From Plasmodiophora brassicae (taxonomy: Eukaryota > Endomyxa: Phytomyxea > Phytomyxea > Plasmodiophorida): DNA of 64,000 nucleotides. The notes under the pieces are model-generated. The model saw only the letters and a program-made list of their open reading frames with translations. It was not told where the DNA came from and made no database searches. The stretch lies in contig CP145416.1 in assembly GCA_036867785.1 (NCBI GenBank), positions 1,240,001 through 1,304,000 on the forward strand, read 5' to 3'. Each line of letters opens with the position of its first letter. Positions within the stretch are counted from its first letter, which is position 1. The translations under genes were made by a program, and so were the position numbers. This document shows, one piece after another, positions 12,645 to 22,256 of this stretch.

Positions 12645-13742
12645 ATGAATAGTATCCGCTCGTTATCGCCGTCGTCGTCGTCGCCGTCCGACGATGCCGC
12701 GACGTCATCGGAAATCGAGGACCTCCTCGATTCCGAACTGGGCTCCGACTATTCGTCGTCCGAGTTCGACTGCCAACCGCAGTCCAAGGCACTGCTGCGT
12801 CCGATGCCGGTGGCGATCGCGTTCGCGCTGGGTGCGACTACCCTGAACAGCATGTTCCAGGTGCTGTCCGAACGGCGCTATCAGGTGGGTGCCCGCTGGG
12901 CCGCCTGACCCAAGCAGCAACTAAGAGTTTGGGGGCAGGTTATTCGCGGTGCGGTCCTGCCGGATATCGGTCACGATCTGGGCGACGTGCTGCCGTTCGG
13001 GATGCCATCGCCCATTATCTGCGACGTTCTGCTCGTTGTCCTGCTGGGGATCACCGTCTGCAGGTTCGCCTGCGATCCGTGCCTACGATGGGACGTCCTG
13101 CGCCGCTACCTGGTCCTGCAAGGCATCGTGTTTCTGATACGTGGCCCGGCTCTGTACATGACCGTCCTCCCACAGACGATTGTCGACCCGTTCGAATGCC
13201 AGTTCGCGTCTGCGGGCAACCTTCTCCTCGACACCGCCTTCGTCGTCATGCGGATGTCGGTCACGTGCACCGATCTGTTCTTCTCGGGTATCCCCCCAAT
13301 GCATCGTGTTGTACTATAACCGGGACCTGACTCGACGCCCAGGCCACGCCGCCATGATGATGCTGTTCGTCCTATTCGTAACGGTGCACACGTCTCCGAT
13401 GTCATTCAAGCCGATCGGTAACAGTACACGACGTTCATGCAGCACACCGTTTCGACTCATGCAGACGTGTCGCTAGCTCGTACGAGACGTTCCCGACAGA
13501 TGGCGTACTGGGCGCTTATGACGGCCAGCTGGACCGTGACGATCGCTGGCATCTCCATGATCGTCATGACAAAGTTTCACTACTCGATCGACGTCTACAT
13601 CGGCGTCCTTCTGCCCGTCATCCTGTTCGTCTACTATTACGACCTGCTGGACGCGCCCGCCCCCGACACCCGGCCCCGCCCATCCCTGCCGCATCGGATC
13701 GTCCACTGGCTGGAATCCAAACAATACAAGGCGAAGGCGTAG
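12645..13742 (+). CDS. Sphingomyelin-synthase-like (PAP2-type) lipid phosphotransferase
   Basis: Four exons (12645-12884, 12939-13287, 13343-13417, 13465-13742) give 314 codons. A Ser/Asp-rich cytosolic N-terminus precedes six hydrophobic helices. The enzyme motifs are present: TVLPQTIVDPF, the first active-site histidine in TDLFFSGHAAMM, and the second in KFHYSIDVYIG, giving the His-His-Asp triad of the SMS family. Members move phosphocholine or phosphoethanolamine from a glycerolipid to ceramide in Golgi or plasma membrane. The third intron has two workable solutions (13418-13464, or a 65-bp one starting at about 13370); both keep the frame. An in-frame ATG at 12624 could be used instead. 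The head group cannot be inferred. Confidence 0.82.
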
Positions 13743-13948
13743 TCTGTCGCGACTATATTCGTCATTCGTACAGGGGCAACGTGCGTATTACTGATGGGCT
13801 GACCCATGGGATCCTTGCTCAAGCCCCCAGGGGCTGCTGTGACAGAACAACGGGCGGCGCCTGCTGTGGCGGTACCACCTGCTGACGAGAGGGCGTCGTC
13901 CTGCGCTCCACGACTCGGTATACTGGCAGGGACTGGGCGTGCGGATCT

Positions 13949-14653
13949 ATGTTGATGTCGATGGACCTGGGCACGTTCCTGTTGGTGGTCAGCGGCCTGT
14001 GCTGGTCGCTGGTGTACATCGTTCTGATTCGCATGACGTGGCGCTCGAATTCGTACGGTATGCCCGTCTGCGCGTTAATCACCAACATCTCCTGGGAGTT
14101 GTCCTTCGCGATCGTCTATCTGGCCGACGGCAGTGACCCCGTCGCCTCAGCCGTATCCACCGTCTGGTTCCTCCTCGACTGCCTGATCGTGTACGCAACG
14201 ATCCGTAACCTGATGCGACCGTCGTCGCCCGACTTCTCGGACGATCCCATCGTGAAGCGGTACCTGCCCACGGCCATCCTGCCGGGGGGCATCGTCCTGG
14301 CGTTCCTGTCGCACCTGGTGCTCTTCGCTGAGCACGGCACGATCCTGTTCACGTGGACCGCCTACATGATGAACGCGTACATGTCGCTGGCGTTCATCCT
14401 CATGCTGTTCCGGAGGCGTTCCGCGCGCCAGCAGTCGCAGGTCGTCGCCATCGCCAAGTTCGTCGGCACGCTGGCCCCGTCTATCGCCGCCGCGTTCGTG
14501 AACCGGCCCGACCCGGCGCCCTATGGCCTCCTGGAGCTCTGCATCCTGTGCGCCGTGCTCGACGTCGCCTACATTGTGCTCCTGTACCTAGCGCAGACGG
14601 GCCGGCTCGGGTTCCCTGGCACCGACCTGTCCGGGCCGCTCTTCTCTGAGTAA
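13949..14653 (+). CDS. Seven-TM protein resembling PaxB/AtmB-type membrane terpene cyclases
   Basis: A single-exon gene of 234 residues, unusual here because it needs no intron. It has about seven hydrophobic helices. The block ALITNISWELSFAIVY followed by VWFLLDCLIVYATIRN matches the family signature N-x-x-W-E ... W-x-x-x-D of the PaxB/AtmB/AusL integral-membrane cyclases, which close isoprenoid rings in fungal meroterpenoid and indole-diterpene pathways. Family members outside those clusters have unknown jobs, and no prenyltransferase or oxygenase cluster is seen around it, so a biosynthetic role is only inferred. It lies downstream of the SMS-like gene in the same direction, with 206 bp between. 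Confidence 0.6.
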   Translation: MLMSMDLGTFLLVVSGLCWSLVYIVLIRMTWRSNSYGMPVCALITNISWELSFAIVYLADGSDPVASAVSTVWFLLDCLIVYATIRNLMRPSSPDFSDDPIVKRYLPTAILPGGIVLAFLSHLVLFAEHGTILFTWTAYMMNAYMSLAFILMLFRRRSARQQSQVVAIAKFVGTLAPSIAAAFVNRPDPAPYGLLELCILCAVLDVAYIVLLYLAQTGRLGFPGTDLSGPLFSE

Positions 14654-14704
14654 ACGGGCACGGGTGGGGGTCCGCCCTGGTCTGGATACCGCCTGCCACG
14701 AAGG

Positions 14705-14723
14705 CACACACACACACACACAC
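14705..14723. repeat. (CA)n microsatellite
   Basis: A run of about nine CA units sits in the gap between the convergent genes ending at 14653 and 14827. Similar CA/GT runs occur at about 22712-22728 (inside an intron) and 34893-34907. Confidence 0.9.
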
Positions 14724-14826
14724 GGAATGGAGCATCGTCACCTCGTACCTCCTGGCCCGCGTATTGAAACTGTATTCAGCATACACCTCGTGCCGCATGT
14801 CGATCGCGTGACGCCAGCACGTCTGC

Positions 14827-15123
14827 CTAGGCGTCGTCGTCGTCGTTGCGATGGCGTTGGAATCCGTTCCAGAGTTTCGCGCCGGGTGCCACGACGGCGC
14901 TGAGGACGATGCCAGTGGCCGCCAGGGGCAGCCCGCATCGTATCAAGCGTCGCGACAGGATCCAGTAGGTCGGGTGCTGCGACATCGCCGCTCCGGCCAG
15001 CATCGTGACGCCCCCGCCGGCGACCATGCTGATACCGGACTCGGCGAGCGTCCTGTCGAGCGTCGGCTCGTCGTCGTACCGGCAGACCATGTTCGGAACC
15101 GAATGAATGCGGATCGGCCACAT
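14827..15123 (-). CDS. Small membrane protein, unknown function (start uncertain)
   Basis: An open frame encodes about 98 residues from an internal ATG (MWPIRIHSVPNMV). It contains two glycine/alanine-rich hydrophobic segments (GISMVAGGGVTMLAGAAM and CGLPLAATGIVLSAVVA) and a polar end with five Asp. The frame runs further upstream without a stop to about 15165, so a short first exon (for example from an ATG near 15240 over a roughly 73-bp intron) is possible. No family recognised. Confidence 0.5.
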   Translation of the reverse strand: MWPIRIHSVPNMVCRYDDEPTLDRTLAESGISMVAGGGVTMLAGAAMSQHPTYWILSRRLIRCGLPLAATGIVLSAVVAPGAKLWNGFQRHRNDDDDA

Positions 15124-15311
15124 CCAGCATCCACCGACTCGCCCTGTCACCCGCTCAGCGAGCAACGGCCCCAGCGTCGTCGCCGCATGCGCCTCGCTTC
15201 ACGACGGCGGCGCCACCGACGACCATTACCTGTACCAGGGACCAGTCTGCCAGCCAGGTCGAACCGATCTGAAACGATCGACGACACCTGTAGATGTGTA
15301 TTGTGCACCCC

Positions 15312-15866
15312 TTACTGAACGGTACGATTTCGAATCGGTGCGGCACTGGACGAACGCTTAACGGGGACGTAGGTGGCCGCATTGGGGTAATCGAACTGGG
15401 CCATCCAGTGCGGCGCTGAGCACATGTCCCGCGGTAGCGGGTGCTTCTGGTCGTCGTGCCACCATCGGTGCTCGCGCTGATCCTCCTGGATCATCTGCAG
15501 AGGCGCGCCGACGCGCTGAACCACGAGCAGAGCTGGCGCACGACGCCGCTGTCGAATCTCGGCCTGCAGGGCCAACCGGACCGACTCATCCAGGTCGGGG
15601 ACAACGGCGGTCGGGTCGTTGAGCTGAACCAGGAGCTCCATCGCCGGCGACAGCCGACGCGTGCTCGTCACGTGCGGGTCGCGTTTCAGTTTCATGACGG
15701 GGAACGGCTCCAGGGGTCGGATTCGGGATCGCGCCACCTCCCATGGCACATCGTCCTTCGATACGACGACGTCGCGATCGCGGTCGAGCTCCGACGACAG
15801 CAACCCGACCACATCTCGTAGGCTACGATGCCACTCGTCGTGCCCTGAACGCCCTGCAGACGTCAT
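15312..15866 (-). CDS. Hypothetical protein, 184 aa, single exon
   Basis: An intronless frame from ATG at 15866 (MTSAGRSGHDEWHRSL) to a stop at 15312. It is soluble, with charged helices early (LRDVVGLLSSELDRDRD), a central WEVARSRIRPLEPFPVMKL and an aromatic/His-rich C-terminus (HRWWHDDQ, PHWMAQFDYPNAATYVP). Codon use resembles its neighbours. I do not recognise it; a mitochondrial accessory or ribosomal protein is conceivable but not supported by a motif. Confidence 0.55.
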   Translation of the reverse strand: MTSAGRSGHDEWHRSLRDVVGLLSSELDRDRDVVVSKDDVPWEVARSRIRPLEPFPVMKLKRDPHVTSTRRLSPAMELLVQLNDPTAVVPDLDESVRLALQAEIRQRRRAPALLVVQRVGAPLQMIQEDQREHRWWHDDQKHPLPRDMCSAPHWMAQFDYPNAATYVPVKRSSSAAPIRNRTVQ

Positions 15867-16297
15867 GTGGTCTGCTGAGTCGCGTGCCGCTGGCGTGGGC
15901 CTTACCCGTTGACTAACGCGTCTGCCAGAAGAATGGGCGGCGTTGACCGCCCACCGATTCGTTGCTGATCGACAGTCATCAGACGGGAGATTCGAGTTCT
16001 GTATCGCACGCGCCGTTGCATCGTTCGGATTGAGCGCTCGCTGACAGTTCCACCTGGCGCGCAGCACCGACGATACCCCAAGTGGGAACATCTCGACTTG
16101 GCGTGCCACTTGGTGGCGCGGGACATCAAGTAACAGCAGGGGAATCCTGGTCGTACAATGACGACAACAATAACAACGCCCCGACGTTTAGACGCTATGT
16201 AAGCGTCGCATGCCTGTCAAAGGGGGTCCCCATTTGATAGTTCCTACCCGACGCCTGAGCGTGCCTGTCGACGAATCCGGTTTGTTGACGTTTAGCC

Positions 16298-16819
16298 CTA
16301 GACCGTTTGACGATGTATGACGCCTGGGCGGCAGCAATGCAGATAGGCGGTACAGTCGGCAGGTGTGATCTCCATTCGGCGCATCATGGATTCGACGTGT
16401 TCCACCGCGGAACGCGTCTTGACGATCGATTCGTGAACCGCGCCCACCGTCCTGTCTTTGAATAGCGACGAACGCGCGGCCGTAAACAGGAGCAACGACT
16501 CCAGGCTGCGTACCATGCTGGTGTACGTCTCGTGCTGGGTACAGAGCGACGATTTCGCACGAGCGATCCTGTGGGCGGCCATTTCCTCGTTGTCCTCGAC
16601 GACCTGATCTGGTGACGACACGCGTCCGATGCCAGTTACGTGTAGCGGCTGACAGGATTGTGTCGCGGGCAATTGCACGTTGGGCACGTTGTCTGTGTCG
16701 TTCACCGGCGGCACGTCTAGCCTGGGGACGTCTTTGCGATCGGGCACTGTACCCGGGGCCCCATACACGGTTAGGAAGGCCCAGATGGCCAGGATCGGAA
16801 TGTTGACACTGCTGAACAT
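16298..16819 (-). CDS. Secreted protein of local family, C-terminal domain only (paralogue A)
   Basis: Single exon, 173 residues. The N-terminus MFSSVNIPILAIWAFLTVYG is a signal peptide. The C-terminal ~75 residues (LCTQHETYTSMVRSLESLL ... RSAVEHVESMMRRMEITPADC) match the same region of the genes at 17000-17785 and 20957-21757, with conserved Cys, a central aromatic/LF pair, VESMM and a final ADC. Unlike those, it has no leucine-rich repeats between signal peptide and this domain, so it is a shortened family member. Function unknown; extracellular or lumenal location inferred from the signal peptide. Confidence 0.65.
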   Translation of the reverse strand: MFSSVNIPILAIWAFLTVYGAPGTVPDRKDVPRLDVPPVNDTDNVPNVQLPATQSCQPLHVTGIGRVSSPDQVVEDNEEMAAHRIARAKSSLCTQHETYTSMVRSLESLLLFTAARSSLFKDRTVGAVHESIVKTRSAVEHVESMMRRMEITPADCTAYLHCCRPGVIHRQTV

Positions 16820-16999
16820 CGTTTCTAGAGCGCAGGATGCGGTCGCTTGGCGATCGATATCAATAGGCGCTCGGGTCGGGGATCGCACGGGTGCGGGTCG
16901 AGGGTCGCGTTCCTGCCCGACCCGAGATCCCGACCGAACTCGGACGCCCGACATGAACGGGTTGTGTGGACCGTACTTAAGACGTGCCCACTACAGGTT

Positions 17000-17785
17000 T
17001 TATACCGATGCAATGGAACTGTTGGCACCGTATCGCAGACAATCGGCGAGGGCCATCCCCATCTCGTCCATCATGCTCTCGACCTTCTCCAGTTTGGACC
17101 ACGCCCTGGCCCACGATTCCTGAATCAGACCCATCGTTCTCGCTTTGAACAGCTGCGGACGATCGAGGACCAGCGTTAGCAGCGACCCGAAGCTCTGCAC
17201 AGCGATAAAATTCGTCTCGTACTGCACGCAGAGCATCGACTTGCGACACCGTTCGGCGATCTCGTCGGTTTCCCGGACCACCTCCTCAACGGCGACGTCC
17301 CCCTGATCGCGAGCCATTTGTAGATCGCGTGACGCTATCTGATCGACACCAGTCGAGCGGGGCGTCGGACTCGAGCTTTCTGGGCGACGCAGCGCAGAGG
17401 CAAAGCGTTCCGGGACGTCGTTCCTGACGCCAGGATCGTACCTGACGTCGCGCAGGTCAGGGAGAAGGCCGACCTCGTCCGGCAGTACTGCGATGGCCGT
17501 GTCCGATATGTCGAGGGACGCCAGGGCGGTCAGGTGCACGAGTCCGGACGGCAACTGGGCGATGCGCGTGTTGGAGGATCCCCTCACGATTGACGACGGG
17601 TTGACGCTGCAACGCCTAATAAGGTCGTTGAGCTGCGATTGTGTTATGACGTGGACGCTGGTCACGTTGGCGCCCCTCGATGCCAGGTACTGTCTGGTAT
17701 CGTCGTCAGGATCGACCGACTTGTTGGCCGCATGGGCGATGGTCGCGCCAATCAGGTGCAGGGTGACCGCCCTGAGCAACTCCAT
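17000..17785 (-). CDS. Secreted leucine-rich-repeat protein (paralogue B)
   Basis: Single exon, 261 residues, starting MELLRAVTLHLIGATIAHAA (signal peptide). Residues about 30-60 (TRQYLASRGANVTSVHVI) form a conserved lead-in. Two to three short LRRs follow (RIAQLPSGLVHLTALASLDI, TAIAVLPDEVGLLPDLRDV), then a Ser/Pro linker, then the shared C-terminal domain (LCVQYETNFIAVQSFGSLL ... KVESMMDEMGMALADCL). The frame stays open upstream to 18172, but the ATG directly before the signal peptide is the sensible start. Confidence 0.68.
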   Translation of the reverse strand: MELLRAVTLHLIGATIAHAANKSVDPDDDTRQYLASRGANVTSVHVITQSQLNDLIRRCSVNPSSIVRGSSNTRIAQLPSGLVHLTALASLDISDTAIAVLPDEVGLLPDLRDVRYDPGVRNDVPERFASALRRPESSSPTPRSTGVDQIASRDLQMARDQGDVAVEEVVRETDEIAERCRKSMLCVQYETNFIAVQSFGSLLTLVLDRPQLFKARTMGLIQESWARAWSKLEKVESMMDEMGMALADCLRYGANSSIASV

Positions 17786-18282
17786 ATCGGCGAAAACGGT
17801 ATCGGGGCGGGAATCCGCTTCGAATGCCCTTGCTCGCACGTCCCAGCACCTCGCGGGAAATAAACAATGACCGCGGGTCGGCAATCGAATTCGCTGCTGT
17901 ACGTTAACCGTTATCCGTTGCCGGAAATAGCCTTCTGAAGTCTGAACTGCACCGAACTGCGTGCAGCGCGGGTGGGAACTGGGAACCCACATATCCTCGA
18001 GCAGGTACGAGAACAGGCACGCCTTGAACGCCTTACCAGTGTGATGGGTCTGCAGGGCGCGATTCCCCGCCAGGTCGTTGCCTGCACCGGATCTGTGCTG
18101 AATGAAGGCGGACGGCGGCCAAGACGAAGAAGGCGCCCACTCGGTGGTGGGCGACGTCTGCGCCGACGACACGACGTCGCTATGTACCGGTCGTCAACGC
18201 CGCCCACTACAGCGTCGTACACCGCCAGCCGGTATGCCGCTGTGTTCGCTATCGCATCTCGCGGGTCGTCGACGACCTGTCG

Positions 18283-18540
18283 TGCCTGCCTACCCTGCCT
18301 GCGTCCGTTCCGGAAGTCGCCGCCGACCAGCGGCACGGGCCAACGGGCCCCCTACGACCACAACAGGGCCTGCTGGACGCCTGTGCACTTCCTGGTCCGG
18401 GGCGTGTCGTCCACAGATGCCGCAAGTCCCCGTCATCCTGATGCGCCTGCCTGCCCTGCTTGCGTCCACGCCGACGTCGCCGTCGACCATTTCGGCACGG
18501 GCCAACGGATCCATTACGAAGACAACGCAACCTGTTGGAC
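18283..18540. repeat. Degenerate direct repeat, two ~95-bp copies
   Basis: Copies at about 18283-18380 and 18445-18540 share CTGCCTGC..CCTGC-TGCGTCC, GTCGCCG-CGACCA and CGGCACGGGCCAACGG blocks and end in a CCTG-TGGAC motif. Both lie in frames without recognised protein similarity. A minus-strand frame starting at 18638 (MSEALIAFASDDNSYLSW) looks briefly coding, then runs into Arg-rich sequence; I cannot build a gene. The rest of 17890-19070 holds nothing else I can support. Confidence 0.5.
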
Positions 18541-19073
18541 CTCTGGAAATGCGCCCAATATCTCTGGGTGAACTGCTTGAAGCTCCAGGACAGGTACGAG
18601 TTGTCGTCTGATGCGAAGGCGATCAGGGCCTCTGACATGTGGTGGACAGGAGACGCCTGCCGTCGCGTGACGTCGCTTGTCCATCAATCCTTCAGGGCAG
18701 CCGTGGTCCTGCCTAGGTGGGGGAGGCCGACGTTGCGGCCACCTGCTCCACACGTGGGGCGGCGTCCTGCCCCCTCCCCCGTCGATTGCTGCAATTGGTC
18801 GTGCGCGTCCCTGCCTTGAACCATCCTTCGATGGCGGGCCTAGCAAGCTATCTTCCCCAATGCGAATCCGCTGCTTCGAGTGGACGCAGTTGTTGATCTT
18901 GTGATTTCTCTCCACCAAAAGCTATCCCAGCTAATTGGGTTGGAGTGAACCTGCACCAAGCTTCTGGCACGATGGCCGAGATTCGCGTTGTCCACTTGTG
19001 ACCGTATATATCATGAGACACGGCTAATTGAGATACAGGGCTCGAATCAGAGATGTCTGCTCCTGGATCACCG

Positions 19074-19493
19074 TTACGGTTCGGGCTCGTCATCGTCGTT
19101 TGACCCGAAGCTTTGTTCGAGGTCGTCATCGTCCTTTGAGCACATGAAGCTTTGAAGCTCCGCCCACGTATCAATGGCCATGGGAACTTGCCCTGACGCC
19201 TTGCACATGAAGAATATTCGCATGCGCTGCTGCTGTTGCTGCTGATGCTGCTCTTGTCGCTGCTGCTGTCGCTGCTGATGCTGCTCTTGTCGCAGCTGCA
19301 GCCGCTCTTCGTGCAGTTGCTGCCTCTGTTGGCGGTCTGCTCGACAGTTCCAGATGACCGCACAGGTGGCAATCAGCGCACTCACAACGACTGCAACGAA
19401 TAGGATGAACACGCCGATCATCGGTACGCTCTGCACGGACCTGCTTACCTCCGAACGCGGTGATGATCGCTGCCACAGTACAACGGGGTCCAT
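19074..19493 (-). CDS. Single-pass membrane protein with Gln-rich coiled coil
   Basis: Predicted 139 residues from MDPVVLWQRSS. A strong membrane helix (MIGVFILFVAVVVSALIATC) is followed by an Arg/Gln/His-rich repeat with about 20 heptad-like turns (RQEQHQQRQQQ) and an acidic C-terminus (SKDDDDLEQSF, NDDDEPEP). The Gln repeat reflects CTG/CAG tandem DNA at 19225-19310, so its length may vary between strains. The inner Met at about residue 24 is an alternative start. No known family. Confidence 0.45.
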   Translation of the reverse strand: MDPVVLWQRSSPRSEVSRSVQSVPMIGVFILFVAVVVSALIATCAVIWNCRADRQQRQQLHEERLQLRQEQHQQRQQQRQEQHQQQQQQRMRIFFMCKASGQVPMAIDTWAELQSFMCSKDDDDLEQSFGSNDDDEPEP

Positions 19494-19754
19494 GCGTGCG
19501 TACCGAAATGGGCAAATGAGGTGAGCGCCATGGCGATTGGTGCAATCGGACGCGTGCGCCCTGCCCTGCACCATGCGTCGATGGCGGGTCGACCAACCAA
19601 GGACGTCGCCGAGCTCCCCGTCTGCATGTCGAGTGACGCCTGCCTGCCCTGCATATCGTCCAGCTGGGCGGCGTCGTCCAGCGCCCTTTGCCGTTGGTCG
19701 ACACGCGAACGCTTACCTGCCGTCGGCGTCCCGCTGCCATCCCTGCCGGAACGG

Positions 19755-20240
19755 GTCCCGGCCGTTCATGCCGACGTTCAGGGGCACGTGCACACCCCGC
19801 CAACGAGCCATTCCTGGTTGACCATCTCGATCATCTTCAGGACGGTATCGGCCTTTGAGGCGTACTTCTGCACAGTGCACAGATCATTGAACAGGGCGCC
19901 ATGGCCTGTGCGTCGAGCTGCCGGCGGTGTAGCGAACCATACGGCAATCGGGATCGGTTCGGCCGTCGCCACTGTTGCTCCCAGATCGGATCCAATTCTC
20001 GTCGGCTTGTCAGAAACGCGGCGAACGTATAGTCCTGCGGCTCGTTCAGATCGGGGCGCGCATGTCGATGGTAAACGCTGCGGTGCAGCACGAACGATCG
20101 CGGGCTCTGTGCAATGTGCACTGTGCAAAAGAACGCCTCCAAGGCAGAGATCGTCCTGAAGATGATCGAGATGGTCGTTGGCAGGGGGGGGGGGGGTGCA
20201 CGTGTCCCTGAACGTCGGCACGAACGACTGGGTCCCACGA
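19755..20240. repeat. Inverted duplication, arms ~125 bp
   Basis: The block at about 19755-19881 (minus strand reading CTGAAGATGATCGAGATGGTC) recurs in opposite orientation at about 20116-20240, with some 80% identity by eye. Both arms can encode the same short peptide (TVQKxASKADTVLKMIEMV), so a coding exon was probably duplicated. The right arm carries a run of about 13 G (20184-20196). No intact gene could be built in 19500-20950. Confidence 0.55.
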
Positions 20241-20956
20241 CCTTACTTCGAGACCGCCCAATGTCAGCTTCGAGTTCTTCGCGCGTTTCTGCCTGAACGC
20301 CGATGAGCTGGACGATCGGCAACTGATATCCACCTCCTCGATGTAGGGATATCGATGGGACCAATTGGGTTGTACGGTCGTATACAGGCACAGGACGTTG
20401 CAGATATCCAGGGCGCCGCGGCGACCGACCCTCCCGCAGGGCCCAGTCGGACCAGAAGCCACCGTCTCATCAGACCCGAGGCGACCCTGATCGTCGCAAG
20501 ACGCGCCACGTCGATCAGGCTCCGTATACCATCGTTTCTGGGAGGACCTCAGCAATTCGCCGCACGAGGCTGAAATATCCAAGACCCGAAGACACCTGGG
20601 TGACGAAGAGAAAACGTAACCGTTGCAACCCGGCCAATAGATCGCATAACAGCTAGAACGTGCATCAGGTTGGGCCAGTCCCGACGAGCCAGCGGATCGG
20701 AAGCAAGCCCCGGTCGGGCGGGTCGGGTAGATGAGAAGCGCCGGGGACCGGCGACCGACCCAGTTGTTTCGCCCGGCAACCTGGTAGCTGGCCGCTTCGC
20801 CCGGTAGTCACCTGTGGCTAAGTTGTGTCAGACAGCTGGCAACCGGAAATTCTGTCCCGTTATACAGGAAGTCGCTGCCGAAGATGCGGTTGTCGAATGC
20901 TTTTGCCTTTTGGTCGCTACGACATCCGTCAGATTGCAGAATTCGGTGACCGGTTT

Positions 20957-21757
20957 TTATAGACAGTCGGCGGGCCTCATCCCCAGTGCGCTCATCCTGC
21001 TCTCAACCTTCCCAATTCGGTAGCGCATCCTGGCAATGGTTTGCTGAATGCAGTATATTGTCCCGCTTTGGAACACGGCGGTGCGCTCGATCGTAAATCG
21101 CAGCAAGCCCTCGAGACCGTCCCTCGCGATCGTGTACGTCTTGTGTTCGTTACACAGCGCCGACTTTGTGTCAACCGAAGCGGGGCAGGCGGCGGACTCG
21201 CCTCGTGAGGACAGCGCGTGCTCGTGCGCATTGTCAGTCGAGGATCGAGTCCCATTCGATGTCGATTCAGGGCGATTCAGCATAGCGAGGTGATTCGGCA
21301 CGTTTCTGACAGCAGGGTCGCATTTAAAGTGCCGCAAGGCAGTAAGGTACACGATCTGATGCGGAAGATGGGTGATCAGCGTGCCGGAGATGTCCAACGA
21401 CGTCAGAGCATCAAGAAGCCCGACCTCGTTTGGCAGTACGGCGATTTCCGTATTCGAAATGTCGAGGGAATTCAGTGACGTTATGCGCCCGATCTCATAT
21501 GGCAGTTGGGTGATGCCAGGACCGGACGCCTTGATCGCCTTCAGGGCATGCCGTGACGCCCCTGCGAAGGTTAGGAATCTGATCAGGTCATCAAACTGGC
21601 CCTGCGTCGTCACTTGGACGCTGGTCAGGTTTCGACCCTTCGCCAGCAGGTATCGGTTGACGTCGTCGTCTGGACGAAACGTCTTGTGCTCAGCATGGGC
21701 ATTGAAGACGACGGCGGTGCACGCCAGAAACAGCACAGTGGTAGAGCTGGGCCGCAT
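20957..21757 (-). CDS. Secreted leucine-rich-repeat protein (paralogue C)
   Basis: Single exon, 266 residues. Signal peptide MRPSSTTVLFLACTAVVFNA. The same lead-in as paralogue B follows (VNRYLLAKGRNLTSVQV), then about three LRRs (ITQLPYEIGRITSLNSLDIS, AVLPNEVGLLDALTSLDI, LITHLPHQIVYLTALR), the CDPAVRN motif shared with B, a linker, and the family C-terminal domain (LCNEHKTYTIARDGLEGLL ... KVESRMSALGMRPADCL). Probably extracellular or lumenal; ligand unknown. It is the copy with the clearest LRR consensus. Confidence 0.7.
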   Translation of the reverse strand: MRPSSTTVLFLACTAVVFNAHAEHKTFRPDDDVNRYLLAKGRNLTSVQVTTQGQFDDLIRFLTFAGASRHALKAIKASGPGITQLPYEIGRITSLNSLDISNTEIAVLPNEVGLLDALTSLDISGTLITHLPHQIVYLTALRHFKCDPAVRNVPNHLAMLNRPESTSNGTRSSTDNAHEHALSSRGESAACPASVDTKSALCNEHKTYTIARDGLEGLLRFTIERTAVFQSGTIYCIQQTIARMRYRIGKVESRMSALGMRPADCL

Positions 21758-21864
21758 GATGATGACGATGCGATTCGCGGTTGCGGCGTCGGGTTTCGCT
21801 TCTAGTTCTCCGCGGCTCGGTATTTGCCAGTCATTTGCTGCCCGGAGGCTGCGCATCCGGCATC

Positions 21865-22224
21865 TCAGACATCTTCAGCGCGACTGCCGCCTCTAAAAAT
21901 ATCGCGCAGTCCCAGTCCACCGCCGAACGACCTCGATCTGTCATGGATTCTCACGGTGGACGGCAGCCGCAGATGACGAACATCGAGACCTTGTGGCAGC
22001 AAGTATCCCCGTGCCAGCTCAGGAATGAAACCTAGTTGTTTGAATGCCCGGCAGGTTGTCCAACAGTACCGCTGGGACGTCACAACGAGCCCGACCTGGT
22101 GCGTGTCCAGTCGGACGTCTGAGCATACCACGACCTGGTAAGGAAGTTCAGGGGTTTGGGCGCGGGAGACGGCCGAGGCCCATCGCGCGAGGTACACCGA
22201 GCGAGCGGGCGCCAGTTCAATCAT
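21865..22224 (-). CDS. Hypothetical protein, 119 aa
   Basis: Single-exon frame from ATG at 22224 (MIELAPARSVYLARWASAV) to 21865. Balanced composition with short strand-like stretches (LPYQVVVCSDVRLDTHQVGLV) and a basic/Gly C-terminus. No signal peptide, no membrane helix, no recognised family. It lies upstream of paralogue C and downstream of the nucleotidyltransferase pair, all on the minus strand. Confidence 0.45.
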   Translation of the reverse strand: MIELAPARSVYLARWASAVSRAQTPELPYQVVVCSDVRLDTHQVGLVVTSQRYCWTTCRAFKQLGFIPELARGYLLPQGLDVRHLRLPSTVRIHDRSRSFGGGLGLRDIFRGGSRAEDV

Positions 22225-22256
22225 GCGACATCGGAGCAGGGAGAAACGCCGATTTA

